Assembly (NCBI GenBank): GCA_018457135.1
Contig: JAGGDU010000123.1
Location: 63,505-127,504, forward strand
DNA from: Trichodesmium erythraeum GBRTRLIN201
GTDB lineage: Bacteria > Cyanobacteriota > Cyanobacteriia > Cyanobacteriales > Microcoleaceae
DNA: 64,000 nt
Direction of reading: 5' to 3'
Shown here: positions 1 through 9,884 of the stretch, one piece after another
Layout: every line of letters begins with the position of its first letter
Numbering within the stretch: the first letter of the stretch is position 1
The notes under the pieces: model-generated
Databases searched by the model: none
What the model saw: only the letters and a program-made list of their open reading frames with translations
Told to the model about the DNA's origin: nothing
Program-made: the position numbers and the translations under genes

Positions 1-517
1 TAGTCTTTCGTGAGATAGTAAATATTAATTAATTAGGGCTGGCTAAATAAATAGAGTGGTTAGGAATTGAGCCAAAAAAATGGCTAAAATCAAAAACAAG
101 TCTAGTTTTAAGCATGATGCTTGAAAATGAAAATTATGAAAATTTTATTATAGTAAGCTTTTGAGCATTTGAAATTTTCCCACACCAAACAACTCTAATA
201 CATAATCCTGATAATCCATCAGTTTAAGTGATGGCTTACCTTGAGAAAAGTGCCAAAACAAAAATTTATCAAATTAATATTCATGCTAGTTATAATTTTC
301 CCTGACCTGAGGCCGAAAAAGAAAAATTAACATATTGCAAATAAGCTTTCGTCTATCTATATTTTATATTCCTCTTTGCCTGTTAACTCTAACTCATTAC
401 TTTTGACAAGAATTGAATATATCATTTAAATACTGAAAAGCTTATTGCTTATTGTCCTTAAACTTATTTAAGGCCCTCACTCTTCAACTTTTTTAGCCAA
501 GCCTAATTGAGCATTAT
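1..517. other. AT-rich non-coding region
   Basis: No convincing gene on either strand. The left edge may hold the end of a neighbouring transcription unit outside the window. A short motif, CCAAACAACTCTAAT, near 174-190 recurs at 3806-3820 and, inverted and slightly changed, near 2400, so this stretch carries at least one dispersed repeat. The 3' end of the heme oxygenase gene begins at 518. Confidence 0.5.
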
Positions 518-1237
518 TTATTCAGCAGCAGTAGCCAATTCTGTACTGCCAGCCGTGCGCTTTCTTGTTAAAGTATTAAATAATAAGGTACCAATAGCCT
601 TAATTAAATTACCCTCTAATTCATTGAACATTTTCATATTCATACCAAAAGCAGCATTTGCTTCATCTACTATTCTACTTGCTGTTGCCTGATCGATAGG
701 TAAATCATTCATGGCCTGACGATAGTTATTCTTAAATGCCTTCTCATCCAGAATATCTGGGAATTCATAGAAAGCAGTACCTTCTCCATCAGTTAAATTC
801 ATGCCTCTCTGAGCAATTTTCTTAAGAATTTGACCACCAGACAAATCTCCCAAGTAACGAGTATAGGAGTGAGCTACTAATAATTCTGGTTGTTTTTCTG
901 ATATGTCTCTAATTCTCTGTACATAAGCTTTACCTGCAGGGGAGGGAGCCACTTGCTCCCGCCAACCATTACCATAATAGAACTTTAAGTCTTGCTCTAA
1001 ACTTTGCTTACGGTTTAGTTCTGGAAAGTTAATTTTGGAAATGACTGGATGTTCTCGGTGACGTTGAATTTCTTCTTCCATTGCGGAATAAACGAAGTAA
1101 AAATTCTTAACTAAATTTCGGTAGGAAGTCTTTTCTACAACTCCTTTTAAAAAACACTTGACAAAACTTACATTTTCTGCGTTTGTATGAGCTTTTTTAG
1201 TTCCTTCACGCAATTGAGTTGCCAGGTTTAAATTCAT
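518..1237 (-). CDS. ho1: Heme oxygenase (biliverdin-producing, phycobilin pathway)
   Basis: Opens heme to biliverdin IXalpha, CO and iron using ferredoxin. In cyanobacteria this is the first step of phycobilin chromophore synthesis and also recycles heme iron. The protein is soluble and cytoplasmic, 239 residues, normal for the family. His17 in the TKKAHTNAE segment fits the proximal heme ligand, and the distal-helix signature YTRYLGDLSGGQ is intact. The start was set at MNLNLATQL because AAGGAT lies 7 bases upstream; a longer reading frame adds eight residues (MVSVRIFS) with no ribosome site. The gene is monocistronic with long gaps on both sides. The assignment is secure; which heme oxygenase paralogue it is cannot be told from sequence alone. 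Confidence 0.95.
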   Translation of the reverse strand: MNLNLATQLREGTKKAHTNAENVSFVKCFLKGVVEKTSYRNLVKNFYFVYSAMEEEIQRHREHPVISKINFPELNRKQSLEQDLKFYYGNGWREQVAPSPAGKAYVQRIRDISEKQPELLVAHSYTRYLGDLSGGQILKKIAQRGMNLTDGEGTAFYEFPDILDEKAFKNNYRQAMNDLPIDQATASRIVDEANAAFGMNMKMFNELEGNLIKAIGTLLFNTLTRKRTAGSTELATAAE

Positions 1238-2694
1238 GCTAAATATCCTTACTGATACCAAACTATATAATTGGCCGTATAAATTCCTACAGAAACTGAG
1301 AAATTAATTGCCTATTTGAATACCTTAAAATGAATGGATGAAAATTTACGTTAAGAATAATTAAGTAAAAAGTAATTATTAACTATAGCTATATCCTTAA
1401 AAGCTATCAGCTATATGCTCAAGTCATAAATATTAGTTGTAAAGAATTTCAACTTTTAAAATGTCCTAGCACTTTTTTATAAAACTACAAACTTTTCACT
1501 ATTATATACCTGTTTCATAAACTTAAAACTTCACTTGTAAAAGTAATCTACCAAACTTGAAAGCCAAAATATCAAGTTATATGTAGTCTGACTGTAGGTA
1601 ATTAGTATTACAAACTTAGACAAAACTTAATTTTTTTTTATTTTTCATTTCAAATAATTAGCTATTTTAATCACTATTGACTAGGTATAGTACTAGCTAT
1701 ATTTTATAGCTTATTTAAATCCTGATAACTAATTATCAGTAAGTTGGGCTAACAATTTACCCTATGTAACAAAATTTCAAGAACCCCTCAACTTAACTAT
1801 TTGGAAGAGCTTGGAGTTAGTATATAAATCTATAAGCTAGTTGATGCTTATCTATTGATTATGTCTATTAGTAGAAATTATTTAACATCCTCCCCTTTTG
1901 TTAGATGGGGAGTTCTTGCGAGCCATAGCTCTGATGCAGGTTAATATTTGACAAGCTGGTGAATTTATTATCGCCAGCGCGAAACTTAACGGTAGCCAAA
2001 ACCTGTGCTTGGTGCGTCCTTTTTTTTCTGAAACTTCCCGACCGCGACTAATTAATATAATAATAACATATATATTAGATTCAAAAAAAGAATCAAAAAG
2101 TCGTCCGATGGGCGTGTCCTGCTTTAAACCAAATTTTTTGGTAAAACTTGGAGAAATATCTACCCTAATACCAATTTATCAAAAACTTTTCTAGCTGTAT
2201 CAACAGCCGGGAACCTAACCCTAACCCCAACCATAAAAGGTTAAGGAGTTTCCATACAACGTTTATACAGTAGGGACATTGCAGACAATGTCTGTAGAAC
2301 ATTGATAAAATTAACACCACTCTAGAGGGTTGAGCGTGCAAGAAGGAAAAAGAATGGCTATGTTAATTACTTAATAACTGAAGTGCTACCTAAATAATTC
2401 ATTAGAGTTGTTGGGAATTGGTATAAGATTAAAATGCTTAGAAATGAGAATTTATTGCAGAAAAGTTTTTTGCAGAAAAACCTTTTACTGCAATACTCCT
2501 AACCAATATTGTGAATCATATTTTATCCTTATTGCGTGCTTGACTTACGAACCCATAGAGACAGCATTTGTGTTTCATCTGTGTAAGCCTTGCAGTCCGT
2601 GGCTGATAGCTTAACTATTCTAACATACATAAGTCCTGATGCTGATAATTGAAAGCTTTTCAAAATCAAACTCATAAATTTATCTGACATAATT
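1238..2694. other. Long intergenic region with a repeat element
   Basis: About 1.45 kb without a credible gene. It holds one copy of a roughly 200-base repeat (1884-2090) that recurs at 6730-6890, a telomere-like run of CCTAACCC units at 2213-2231 that is too short to matter, and a copy of the CAACTCTAAT motif near 2400. The short open frames here (for example 2009-2194 and 2408-2614) have no recognisable product or ribosome site. Confidence 0.5.
1884..2090. repeat. Dispersed structured repeat, copy 1 (IS200/605-end-like)
   Basis: Begins with AACATCCTCCCC, whose CTCCCC (1890-1895) pairs with GGGGAG (1907-1912). A second hairpin follows (GCTGG...CCAGC near 1955-1980), then a T8 run and a CTTCCCG block. 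The segments GGGGAGTT-TTGC-AG-CA-AGCTC and TTTTTTTTCT...CCCG are shared with 6730-6890. The CATCCTCCC edge resembles the end of the tnpB element at 25518, so a relic of an IS200/IS605 end is likely, but this is inference. Confidence 0.5.
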
Positions 2695-3732
2695 ATGGAA
2701 TTACGTGGTATTTGGCTGACAAATGTTGATAGCAAAATTCTCCATTCTAGAGACAAAATTGCTGAAGCAATGAATTTTCTTGTTGACACAGGATTTAATG
2801 TTATATTTCCTGTTGTCTGGAATAAAGCATTTACTCTCTATCCTAGTCAACTGATGGAAACAACTTTCGGACAAGAAATAGACCCCTTATACAAAGGTCG
2901 CGACCCTCTCGCAGAAGTCATCATAGAAGCACAACGAGTGGGTCTCAAGGTTATTCCCTGGTTTGAATATGGGTTTGTTAGTTCTTATAAACAAAATGGA
3001 GGGTTGATCCTGAGCAAAAAACCGGAATGGATAGCTCGTGAGCGTAAAGGTAATTTACTAGTGAAAAATGGTTTTGAGTGGATGAATGCTTTAGATGAAG
3101 AGGTGCAAAATTTTTTGATTGATTTGGTTTTGGAAGTTGTGAGAAATTATGATATTGATGGTATTCAGGGAGATGATAGAATGCCGGCCTTTCCTTCTGA
3201 GGGCGGTTATGATGCAAAAACAGTAGGGCGTTATCGCCAACAATTTTCTTGTCATCCACCCCAAAATAATAAAGATCATAAGTGGTTACAATGGCGGGCG
3301 AATATTCTGACAGATTTTTTAGCTCGTTTATACGGAAAAGTGAAAGCAGTTAAACCTAATATTTTGGTCTCAATGGCACCCAGTTTTTATAAGTGGGGTT
3401 TCAATGAATATCTACAAGACTATCCCACTTGGATAAATAGGGAAGTTGTTGATATTGTTCATCCTCAACTTTATCGTCGTGACTTTTCTAGTTATAAGTC
3501 TCTTGTAGAACAGTTGGTAAAACAGCAATTTATTGCTACTCATTTAAATAAGATATTTCCGGGAATTTTAATTAAAATTGGTTCTTATCGTATTAGTATG
3601 GATTATTTGTTAGAAGCGATCGCTTATAACCGTTCTGTAGGTATTAATGGAGAAGTGTTATTTTTCTATGAAGGTCTGCGAGAAAATAATGATGTTTTGG
3701 CTAAAGCATTGAGAAAATATGTTTACAATTAA
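2695..3732 (+). CDS. Glycosyl hydrolase-like 10 (GHL10) family protein
   Basis: A 345-residue protein opening with ELRGIWLTNVDS, typical of the GHL10 (former DUF187/YngK-like) TIM-barrel family of putative polysaccharide hydrolases. Recognisable barrel segments include NVIFPVVWNKAF, LKVIPWFEYGF, YDIDGIQGDDR (a candidate acidic active-site strand) and VDIVHPQLYRRD. There is no clear signal peptide, so it may be cytoplasmic or exported by an unusual route. It covers the catalytic core only; longer family members carry extra C-terminal domains. It converges on the serine hydrolase gene at 3832, with an inverted repeat between them. Substrate unknown; family assignment is firm. Confidence 0.85.
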   Translation: MELRGIWLTNVDSKILHSRDKIAEAMNFLVDTGFNVIFPVVWNKAFTLYPSQLMETTFGQEIDPLYKGRDPLAEVIIEAQRVGLKVIPWFEYGFVSSYKQNGGLILSKKPEWIARERKGNLLVKNGFEWMNALDEEVQNFLIDLVLEVVRNYDIDGIQGDDRMPAFPSEGGYDAKTVGRYRQQFSCHPPQNNKDHKWLQWRANILTDFLARLYGKVKAVKPNILVSMAPSFYKWGFNEYLQDYPTWINREVVDIVHPQLYRRDFSSYKSLVEQLVKQQFIATHLNKIFPGILIKIGSYRISMDYLLEAIAYNRSVGINGEVLFFYEGLRENNDVLAKALRKYVYN

Positions 3733-3783
3733 AGTAACCATTCAGCGGTCAGCTATTAGCTACCAGCTACAAGTTATTAACTT

Positions 3784-3820
3784 ATTAGAGTTATTGGGCT
3801 TATTTCCAAACAACTCTAAT
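3784..3820. terminator. Inverted repeat between convergent genes
   Basis: ATTAGAGTT (3784-3792) and AACTCTAAT (3812-3820) are perfectly complementary, with TTGG/CCAA adding inner pairs. It sits between the convergent GHL10 and beta-lactamase-like genes and could end transcription from both sides. No long T run follows, and the right arm belongs to a dispersed motif, so it may instead be a small repeat. Confidence 0.45.
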
Positions 3821-3831
3821 GACCATCCAAT

Positions 3832-5073
3832 TTATTTGCTATCCATTGCCATCATGCGATCATAAACATGACGAGACAATTTAGGAAATATTTCTTCATC
3901 ATTAGAATAAGCAGCATCTTCTGCAAAAATTGCTAAAATATAAATAGCTTGATTATCTAAAGTTCTGACAAAGGCGACATCCATACGATCTTTAGAAGTC
4001 AAACCAACTTTAGAACCGAAATAAATATTAGCAGGCAGAGACTCTCCCAGAAAACCTTTGACTCCATTGTAGGGATCATTCTGCCATACTTGGGGTCTTA
4101 AATCTCTCGTTAATAAATAAGCCATTCTCGTACTATACTTTCGTGAAACTGCCTGCCTAGTGTATATTTCATATATTAATCTGGTAGCCTGGTCAGTTGA
4201 AATCAAATTTCGGAGAAACTTACCATCTTGCTTTCGTAGTTGGCGATCGCGACCTACTGGACCTGTTTGACTAGGAGAATATCTTGGATAGTTTTTTGTA
4301 CTAACTATTAAATCTTGGTAACCAGCTTTTTGAAAAAATTCATTGACTGATTTTCTTTTTTCTAACCAAGTATTTAACTTTTTGCCTTCCAATTTAACCC
4401 CTGATTTTGTATCAGTAATTGCATCTAAAATTCTACTAGCAGAATCATTATGAGATTTCTGCATCATTAATCTTAAATCTTCATAAAACTTCGGTTCATT
4501 ATCAATTAAACTTTGTTCAACTGCTCCATAAAATGCAGCCATCCAAAATAATTTGGCTACACTAGCAGGGTATCTTAAAACTTGATTTTTATATCCAGCA
4601 TATGTGTGAAGATCTGGGTTACTAACATCAATTAAACTAATAGATAGAGGCGCTGTAGGCAGCCCTTTTTCTTTAGCAATACTGAGTAATTCATCAACTA
4701 TTTCTTGTAACTGCGGGCTATTACGTTTGTATGTTTGTCTACGAACATTATAGGCAAATCCTAAATCTTTTGGAGTTTCTTCAGGAACTGGGGGTACATA
4801 GGGTGGTATTAGGGTAGGTGATACAGAAGATGCAGGAGTAGGTAAAGGTTTCTCTGAAGCTGGCCGACCTCTAAAAGGTAAGGTAATAATCCAGCTCACT
4901 GTCATTAATAAAGCAACTAAAATAAATATATTTTTATATTTTAACTGTAATAATATTAACTGTATATTTTTGGTTTTAACTCGCCGACGAACTTTAACTG
5001 GCCGTTTTTTTACTGGACGATATCGTGGACGAACTCGACGAAATGTTTGGGATACTACCTTTTCTGCGTGCAT
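3832..5073 (-). CDS. Membrane-anchored class A beta-lactamase-like serine hydrolase
   Basis: A 413-residue protein. It has a very basic N-terminus (residues 11-36, many Arg/Lys), one membrane segment at about 47-64, a Pro/Ser-rich linker, then a penicillin-binding/beta-lactamase fold. The SxxK motif is Ser171-Val-Ala-Lys174; an SxN-type motif is Ser207-His-Asn209; a KVG near the C-terminus stands where KTG is usual. Family members either hydrolyse beta-lactams or act on peptidoglycan; the anchor and the absence of a classic E166 region I can point to suggest a cell-wall role rather than resistance, but this is inference. It converges with the GHL10 gene. The start ATG has no strong Shine-Dalgarno. 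Confidence 0.8.
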   Translation of the reverse strand: MHAEKVVSQTFRRVRPRYRPVKKRPVKVRRRVKTKNIQLILLQLKYKNIFILVALLMTVSWIITLPFRGRPASEKPLPTPASSVSPTLIPPYVPPVPEETPKDLGFAYNVRRQTYKRNSPQLQEIVDELLSIAKEKGLPTAPLSISLIDVSNPDLHTYAGYKNQVLRYPASVAKLFWMAAFYGAVEQSLIDNEPKFYEDLRLMMQKSHNDSASRILDAITDTKSGVKLEGKKLNTWLEKRKSVNEFFQKAGYQDLIVSTKNYPRYSPSQTGPVGRDRQLRKQDGKFLRNLISTDQATRLIYEIYTRQAVSRKYSTRMAYLLTRDLRPQVWQNDPYNGVKGFLGESLPANIYFGSKVGLTSKDRMDVAFVRTLDNQAIYILAIFAEDAAYSNDEEIFPKLSRHVYDRMMAMDSK

Positions 5074-5381
5074 TTGAATAGGATATGAAAAATATAAGTA
5101 TTGATAATTTTATTGCTTTTGAAGACTATAATATCTAAAAGTATTGGTTAAAAAGATATTATCTTAACCATTGATAAAGCTCAATATCATACAAGTTCTG
5201 AATTAAAGATTTCTTTGGCCTAGCACTTGGGAGTATTTTCCAGTCTACTCACTTTTATTTAAAACTGGCAGAGCGTTTATGGCCTCTAATTAATGAACCT
5301 ATAGCAAATCATTCATTAGATTTGTTGCTTCATAAGTTAAAGTAATAGTTGTTATATATATTTAAAAGATCAAATAAGAAA
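5074..5381. other. Intergenic region
   Basis: Contains only the upstream region of the leftward serine hydrolase gene and the left flank of a dead transposase. No terminal inverted repeat could be fixed for the transposase here. Confidence 0.4.
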
Positions 5382-6290
5382 ATGCTGGACATCAATTGAG
5401 TGTTCAAAGAAGATAGACTGTTAAAGGCATTAACGGGACTAAACCGTAGGGCATTTGATGAATTGTTGGAAGCTTTTTCTGTCCAGCTTGACTTGGAAGC
5501 GATCGCCACTACCCAAAAGCCTAGACTTTGAGACAAAGGAGAAAGTTATTTGCCAAACTGCGAGAAGCCAAAGAGCTGCTATTTTTTATTTTGCTCTATT
5601 TTTAATGCTATTCTACCTTTGATTTGCTGGAGGTATTATTTGACTTGCATCCCAGTCGAGCACACCCTTGGATGTTAATACTACAAATAATACTGGAGAA
5701 GTCCTTAGGTCAAAAAAAGGCCCAAATAGAACTTAAATGGGAAAGCGTTGGAGAATTTATGAGGAAATTTCCTTCAGCCTTAGAAGTAATAATTGATGGT
5801 ATAGAACGTCTAATTCAACACCCAAAATAGCAACAGAAGCAGAAAAATAATTACTCAGGTAAAAAAAAGCCTCATACTTGTAAACACTTAATTATGACAA
5901 ATAAGAACAAGAGAGTTTTAGTGCCTTCAAAATGACGAGAGGGTAAGGTACATGATCAACAGCAACTAGATTAAGAAAAACTTGTAGACTTTGTGATATA
6001 TAAAGTGAAAATTCATCTGGAATCAGGTCTTTAGGGATTACAAAAAGAATTTGTTAACATCAAAATACCCACAAAAAGCCAAGAAAGAAAGAAAGAAAGA
6101 ATTAACAAATAAACAGAAATAATCAAACAGAAAAAAAGTAGCGTTCTCCTTGCTGTATGAACACAAAATATCAGGAGTAAAAAGAGACAATGCAACAATA
6201 GGAATAATTAGAAATAAGCTAAAAGGTTTAAATGATTGCCTGATTTTAACTGCTGTATAACTATAGAATTTATATTTAATGGCAGCATAA
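5382..6290 (+). pseudogene. IS5-type (DDE_Tnp_4) transposase, degenerate
   Basis: Reading across frames gives a nearly complete transposase of the cyanobacterial IS5/DDE_Tnp_4 kind: MLDIN, then DRLLKALTGLNRRAFDELL (N-terminal helical domain), FDLLEVLFDLHPSRAHPW, IDGIERLIQHPK (first catalytic Asp), YSGKKKPHTCKH, REGKVHDQQQLD, GLQKEFVNIKIP, GVKRDNATIGIIRNKLK and NLYLMAA at the end. It is interrupted by a stop six codons in, several further stops and frameshifts, and an AAGA microsatellite near 6085-6105. The longest intact piece is 5624-5830. It cannot make active transposase. A 108-codon open frame on the opposite strand (6038-6364) is only its shadow. Confidence 0.85.
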
Positions 6291-7406
6291 GTTAATGGAT
6301 GTAGCCGAGGATTTAATAATTTTGTTTTTCCACTTTCCAGTTTCCAGGTTTTATTTAGCGACAAGTCTATTTGCTATTCTTAAGGAGCTAGAAAAAGTTT
6401 TGTTTAAATATTTTCAAGTTCTTTTAAAACAGTAGTTTCTTATCAAGGCTATAACCCAGTATGTATGTTGCTGAAAGTTATAGTTTAATTAGACCGATGC
6501 TATCTAATTTTAAATGACTCAATATTTAAATTATTAAAATATAAGATATCTTTTGAATGATTCGTCTTCAAATAGATAAATTACTTCCTAGTCTTAAAAA
6601 AGTTTAGCTTTCTTTTTTTATTGATATTTGTGGTCTTTGTAAATATTGACAAATAGTGATTTATCAAACTAATTTATCAAACAAAGACATTATAAATACG
6701 AGAAAATGGAGATAATCTCTGGCTGTGAGGCGCGGGGAGTTTTTGCCAGTCAAAGCTCAAGGGATGGTTTACTTAAGTCTTGTGCCTAGTGTTTTTGGTC
6801 TTGGATATTACATTTCCTTCCAGGTCTGTTTTTTTTCTTCGGACTGCCCGCATGCCAATAATATATCAATTATTTAACATATGTGTTTAAAAAAAACAAA
6901 TAGAAAATAAAAAATTTATGGGTGATGGTTAAGAAGCAATTTTTTTGGTAATTTTGCCAAATACAGATAAAAGTGGAGTTTATACAGTAGCAGCAAATAT
7001 TCAATCAGTCATTAAAAATTTAGTTATTGTTCTAACAAAAGTTGAAAAACAAATATTTAGCTTCAAGTTAGATAACCTTACTCACAGATATTATTAATTG
7101 AGTAAACACCTCAAGAATTGAGACTTGTTAAAGCTTTATATTAAGACTAAATTGTCCGAAATTGCCATATACAGTCCCTTAATGATTTTAAAGGAAAGAA
7201 ATATTTAGTGTCACCATTCTCAGAAAGCCAAGAATTAAAAATTTAATCTCAAAAGTATTAATAATCAATACTTTGAGTCTTTTTAAATGGACACCTGATT
7301 TTACAACTCACCGCACTAATTATAATATTATGTTATACCCGTTTAAGTAACTAATAAATTATATCATGTCCGGTAGCATAATTTGTGTATAAAATTAAGT
7401 CATAAG
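6291..7406. other. Long AT-rich intergenic region before amiC
   Basis: No gene seen. It contains the second copy of the dispersed 200-base repeat (6730-6890) and, just ahead of amiC, an ATCATGTCCGG sequence at 7373-7383 that matches the ends of the small element at 38424-38497. The rest is low-complexity AT-rich DNA. Confidence 0.5.
6730..6890. repeat. Dispersed structured repeat, copy 2
   Basis: Shares with 1884-2090 the block CGGGGAGTTTTTGCCAGTC followed by AAGCTC, then a T8 run, CTTCGGACTGCCCG and an AATAATAT tail. CTGGC (6720-6724) can pair with GCCAG (6745-6749). Copy 2 lacks the CTCCCC arm of copy 1. Neither copy overlaps a reading frame. Confidence 0.5.
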
Positions 7407-9527
7407 ATGAAAAATATATATTCTGGAAATCGTTTGATATTTATCAAAAATACCCAAATGCGAACAACCCTTATGCTACAATGGCTGCTGCCAAGTATAC
7501 TCAGCATTTTTGTCTTAGGCAGTCCCTCAGAAGCTGCAACTCTAGAATCTTGGCAATTTAAAGTTAATCAGAACGAACTGTCCTTTACTACAGAAGGTGG
7601 GGTTCAACCAAAGGCCCAATTAGCAACTAATCCAACTCGGTTAATAATAGACCTGCCAGGAACAACTTTAGGTAGTGTAAGACCTTCTCAAGCTATAGGT
7701 CGAGCTATCAAAGCAATAAGAGTAGAACAATTTGATTCTCAAACAGCTCGGATAGTGGTGGAATTAAACAATGGCTATACCATTGACCCAAAGCAAGTAC
7801 AATTTCGGGGTATTTCTCCTAGTGAGTGGACTGTACAAATACCAAGTCCTCAACAAATTACCTCTACTACAAATACAGATATTAATTTTGCGCCTCAGTC
7901 TTCACCCCCACCTCCTCAAACTCTACAACAGCCTTCACCCCCACTACTCCTAAGTCCTCCTCTGCCTTTTCTGAAGAAAGAAAGATCAAGTAATCAAAAT
8001 AGAACAAGACCTACTAACTCTCCTCTGGTAAATCAAGTTACAACTACTGGTACACCAACTCTTGTAGAAGATGTCCAAATCAAAAAAGAGGGAGTAGTTC
8101 TCAAAACAAGTGGTAGATTACCAGAAATTGAACTAAAGAAGAGTGTTGATCGTACCTGGATGACCATTGATGTCCTCAATTCTACTCTGACTGCCAAGGG
8201 TCTCAAGCCCAGTCAAAGATTTAATGAATCAGGATTAACAATTACTCAACTAACTCAACTTTCGACTTCACCAGCAGTAGTTCGTCTTACACTAAGTTTG
8301 CCAGATAAAAGGACTCAATGGCAAGCTCGTGCTTATGCAGGTGGAATAGCAGTATGGCCTGAAGGAGAAGTACAACCTACAATTAATGAAGCTACTGGTT
8401 TTGTTTTCCTTAAGTCAGTGGAATTAAAAAATGGTACTGAGTTAGTGGTTACTGCAGATAAGCCTATTAACTATACTAGTGGTTGGGATTCTGAAACAGG
8501 TGCCTATGGAATTACTATATATAATGCTAAGATAGATGACCGATTTAGGTTACCAAAAAGAGAAGTTGGTAGCCCTTTAATTTGGGCAAAAATACGTCAA
8601 GAAGATCCAGAAACAGTTACAATTCTGGTCAAGCCTGCTACTAATGTTAAAATTGCAGAAGTCACTCAGGTTACGACTCAACAGTTATCTTTACTTATGG
8701 GTTGGGGTAATATTGGAACTGCGCCTCCAGGTTGGAGACCCAACTCTATAGAGCCATCTTCTAGTTCAAAACCTTCACTATTCCCAAGGAGATATAATTC
8801 GTCATCTCCAAATTCATTGGGGGAAAATTCACTACCTCAGAATAGATTACCTCGGAATTCTCCTGAAAATTTGCGTCCGAGACGCTGGCCTTTTACTTGG
8901 CCTCGTCGCAATAATCAACGCTCATTAAATAATGATCGTCGTTTTCCTTTGCAAAATCAATTACCTCAAAGTGATGGACGAGTAATGATAGTGATAGACC
9001 CTGGACATGGGGGACCAATGGATTTTGGTGGAGTAGGTTTTGGTGGTATGCGGGAGAAGGATATTGTATTACCGATGTCATTGGAAGTAGCTCAAATCCT
9101 GGAGCAGAATAATATACAGGTGGTTATGACTCGTAAGACAGACCGGGATTTGGATTTACCACCACGCTCAGAGTTGGCTAATAGGGTTGGAGCAGATTTA
9201 TTTGTGAGTATTCATGCTAATGCTATTAGTATGAGTCGTCCTGATGTGAATGGTTTAGAAACTTTTTATTATCAAAGTGGGCAGGTTCTAGCACAGTATA
9301 TTCAGAATAGTATGTTGGAAGCTTTTCCGACGATGAATAATCGTGGTGTGAAGCGAGCTCGTTTTCATGTGCTAAGACATACTAAGATGCCTGCTGCCTT
9401 GGTAGAGGTAGGTTTTGTCACTGGTAATTATGATTCTCGGATACTTGCTGATCCTGGCCAACGGAGTCGTATGGCACAGGCGATCGCTCGTGGCATATTG
9501 AAATATGTCCAAGTTTATTATCGGTAA
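7407..9527 (+). CDS. amiC: N-acetylmuramoyl-L-alanine amidase with AMIN domains
   Basis: Zinc amidase that cuts the bond between MurNAc and the stem peptide, splitting septal peptidoglycan in the periplasm. The N-terminus carries a signal peptide (core MLQWLLPSILSIFVLGSPSEA), then AMIN-type beta domains (about residues 45-150 and 220-450 in two or three parts), Pro/Ser-rich linkers, and a C-terminal Amidase_3 domain from about residue 525. Zinc ligands are His534 (DPGHGG), Glu550 (MREKD) and His603 (SIHAN); the catalytic Glu is 667 (LVEVGF). In cyanobacteria AmiC is needed for septal nanopores and filament communication. The start is uncertain: ATG at 7407 or 7458, the latter giving a more compact signal peptide; a TTG at 7383 is also open. 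It converges with murQ. Confidence 0.93.
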   Translation: MKNIYSGNRLIFIKNTQMRTTLMLQWLLPSILSIFVLGSPSEAATLESWQFKVNQNELSFTTEGGVQPKAQLATNPTRLIIDLPGTTLGSVRPSQAIGRAIKAIRVEQFDSQTARIVVELNNGYTIDPKQVQFRGISPSEWTVQIPSPQQITSTTNTDINFAPQSSPPPPQTLQQPSPPLLLSPPLPFLKKERSSNQNRTRPTNSPLVNQVTTTGTPTLVEDVQIKKEGVVLKTSGRLPEIELKKSVDRTWMTIDVLNSTLTAKGLKPSQRFNESGLTITQLTQLSTSPAVVRLTLSLPDKRTQWQARAYAGGIAVWPEGEVQPTINEATGFVFLKSVELKNGTELVVTADKPINYTSGWDSETGAYGITIYNAKIDDRFRLPKREVGSPLIWAKIRQEDPETVTILVKPATNVKIAEVTQVTTQQLSLLMGWGNIGTAPPGWRPNSIEPSSSSKPSLFPRRYNSSSPNSLGENSLPQNRLPRNSPENLRPRRWPFTWPRRNNQRSLNNDRRFPLQNQLPQSDGRVMIVIDPGHGGPMDFGGVGFGGMREKDIVLPMSLEVAQILEQNNIQVVMTRKTDRDLDLPPRSELANRVGADLFVSIHANAISMSRPDVNGLETFYYQSGQVLAQYIQNSMLEAFPTMNNRGVKRARFHVLRHTKMPAALVEVGFVTGNYDSRILADPGQRSRMAQAIARGILKYVQVYYR

Positions 9528-9884
9528 GGGGAGTTGTCTGAGATATCAGTTCTTAGTTAATCTAGCTTGAAATAATATGGGGAATTCTATAAACAGAGTC
9601 ATCTTTGATATGGTTGAAGCCATAAACTTAGGGATTTCAATCCTTGAGGATTGATTTTTGGCTGAAGTTTTGTAGCTTTTTCATTCCCGCATAAATGAAT
9701 TTTCTAGGCTGAGTATTAGAAGTTATTTCTCTCATCAGTTGTCAATTCTTACTGCCAACTATCAGCCCTCAGAATCCGCCCACAAATACTATGGAAACTA
9801 ATATATAGTAGTTTTTCTGTCGGGAACTTTTCAAAAATGATCACCCCCTCTAAGACATTACATAGAATTTCCCCACTTTGTAGT
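9528..9884. other. Intergenic region between amiC and murQ
   Basis: Separates two convergent genes. It contains the terminator at 9637-9659; otherwise nothing recognisable. Confidence 0.5.
9637..9659 (+). terminator. Rho-independent terminator downstream of amiC
   Basis: Stem TCAATCC (9637-9643) and GGATTGA (9648-9654) with a four-base loop, followed directly by TTTTT. It lies about 110 bases after the amiC stop, in the right orientation. Confidence 0.65.

Noticed and set aside
2010-2090. GTGCG near a T run, considered as a group II intron 5' end
   Set aside because: No domain V or reverse transcriptase is nearby; the repeat match to 6730-6890 explains the block better.
2211-2232. CCTAACCCTAACCCC, telomere-like
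   Set aside because: Only two or three units, not a meaningful array.
6038-6364. A 108-codon open frame on the minus strand
   Set aside because: It is antisense to the dead IS5-type transposase, whose conserved motifs explain the sequence; it has no family or ribosome site.
9631-9659. GGGATTTCAATCC-like text resembling a CRISPR repeat
   Set aside because: Single occurrence forming a 7-bp stem plus T run; best read as the amiC terminator. No repeat-spacer series exists in the window.
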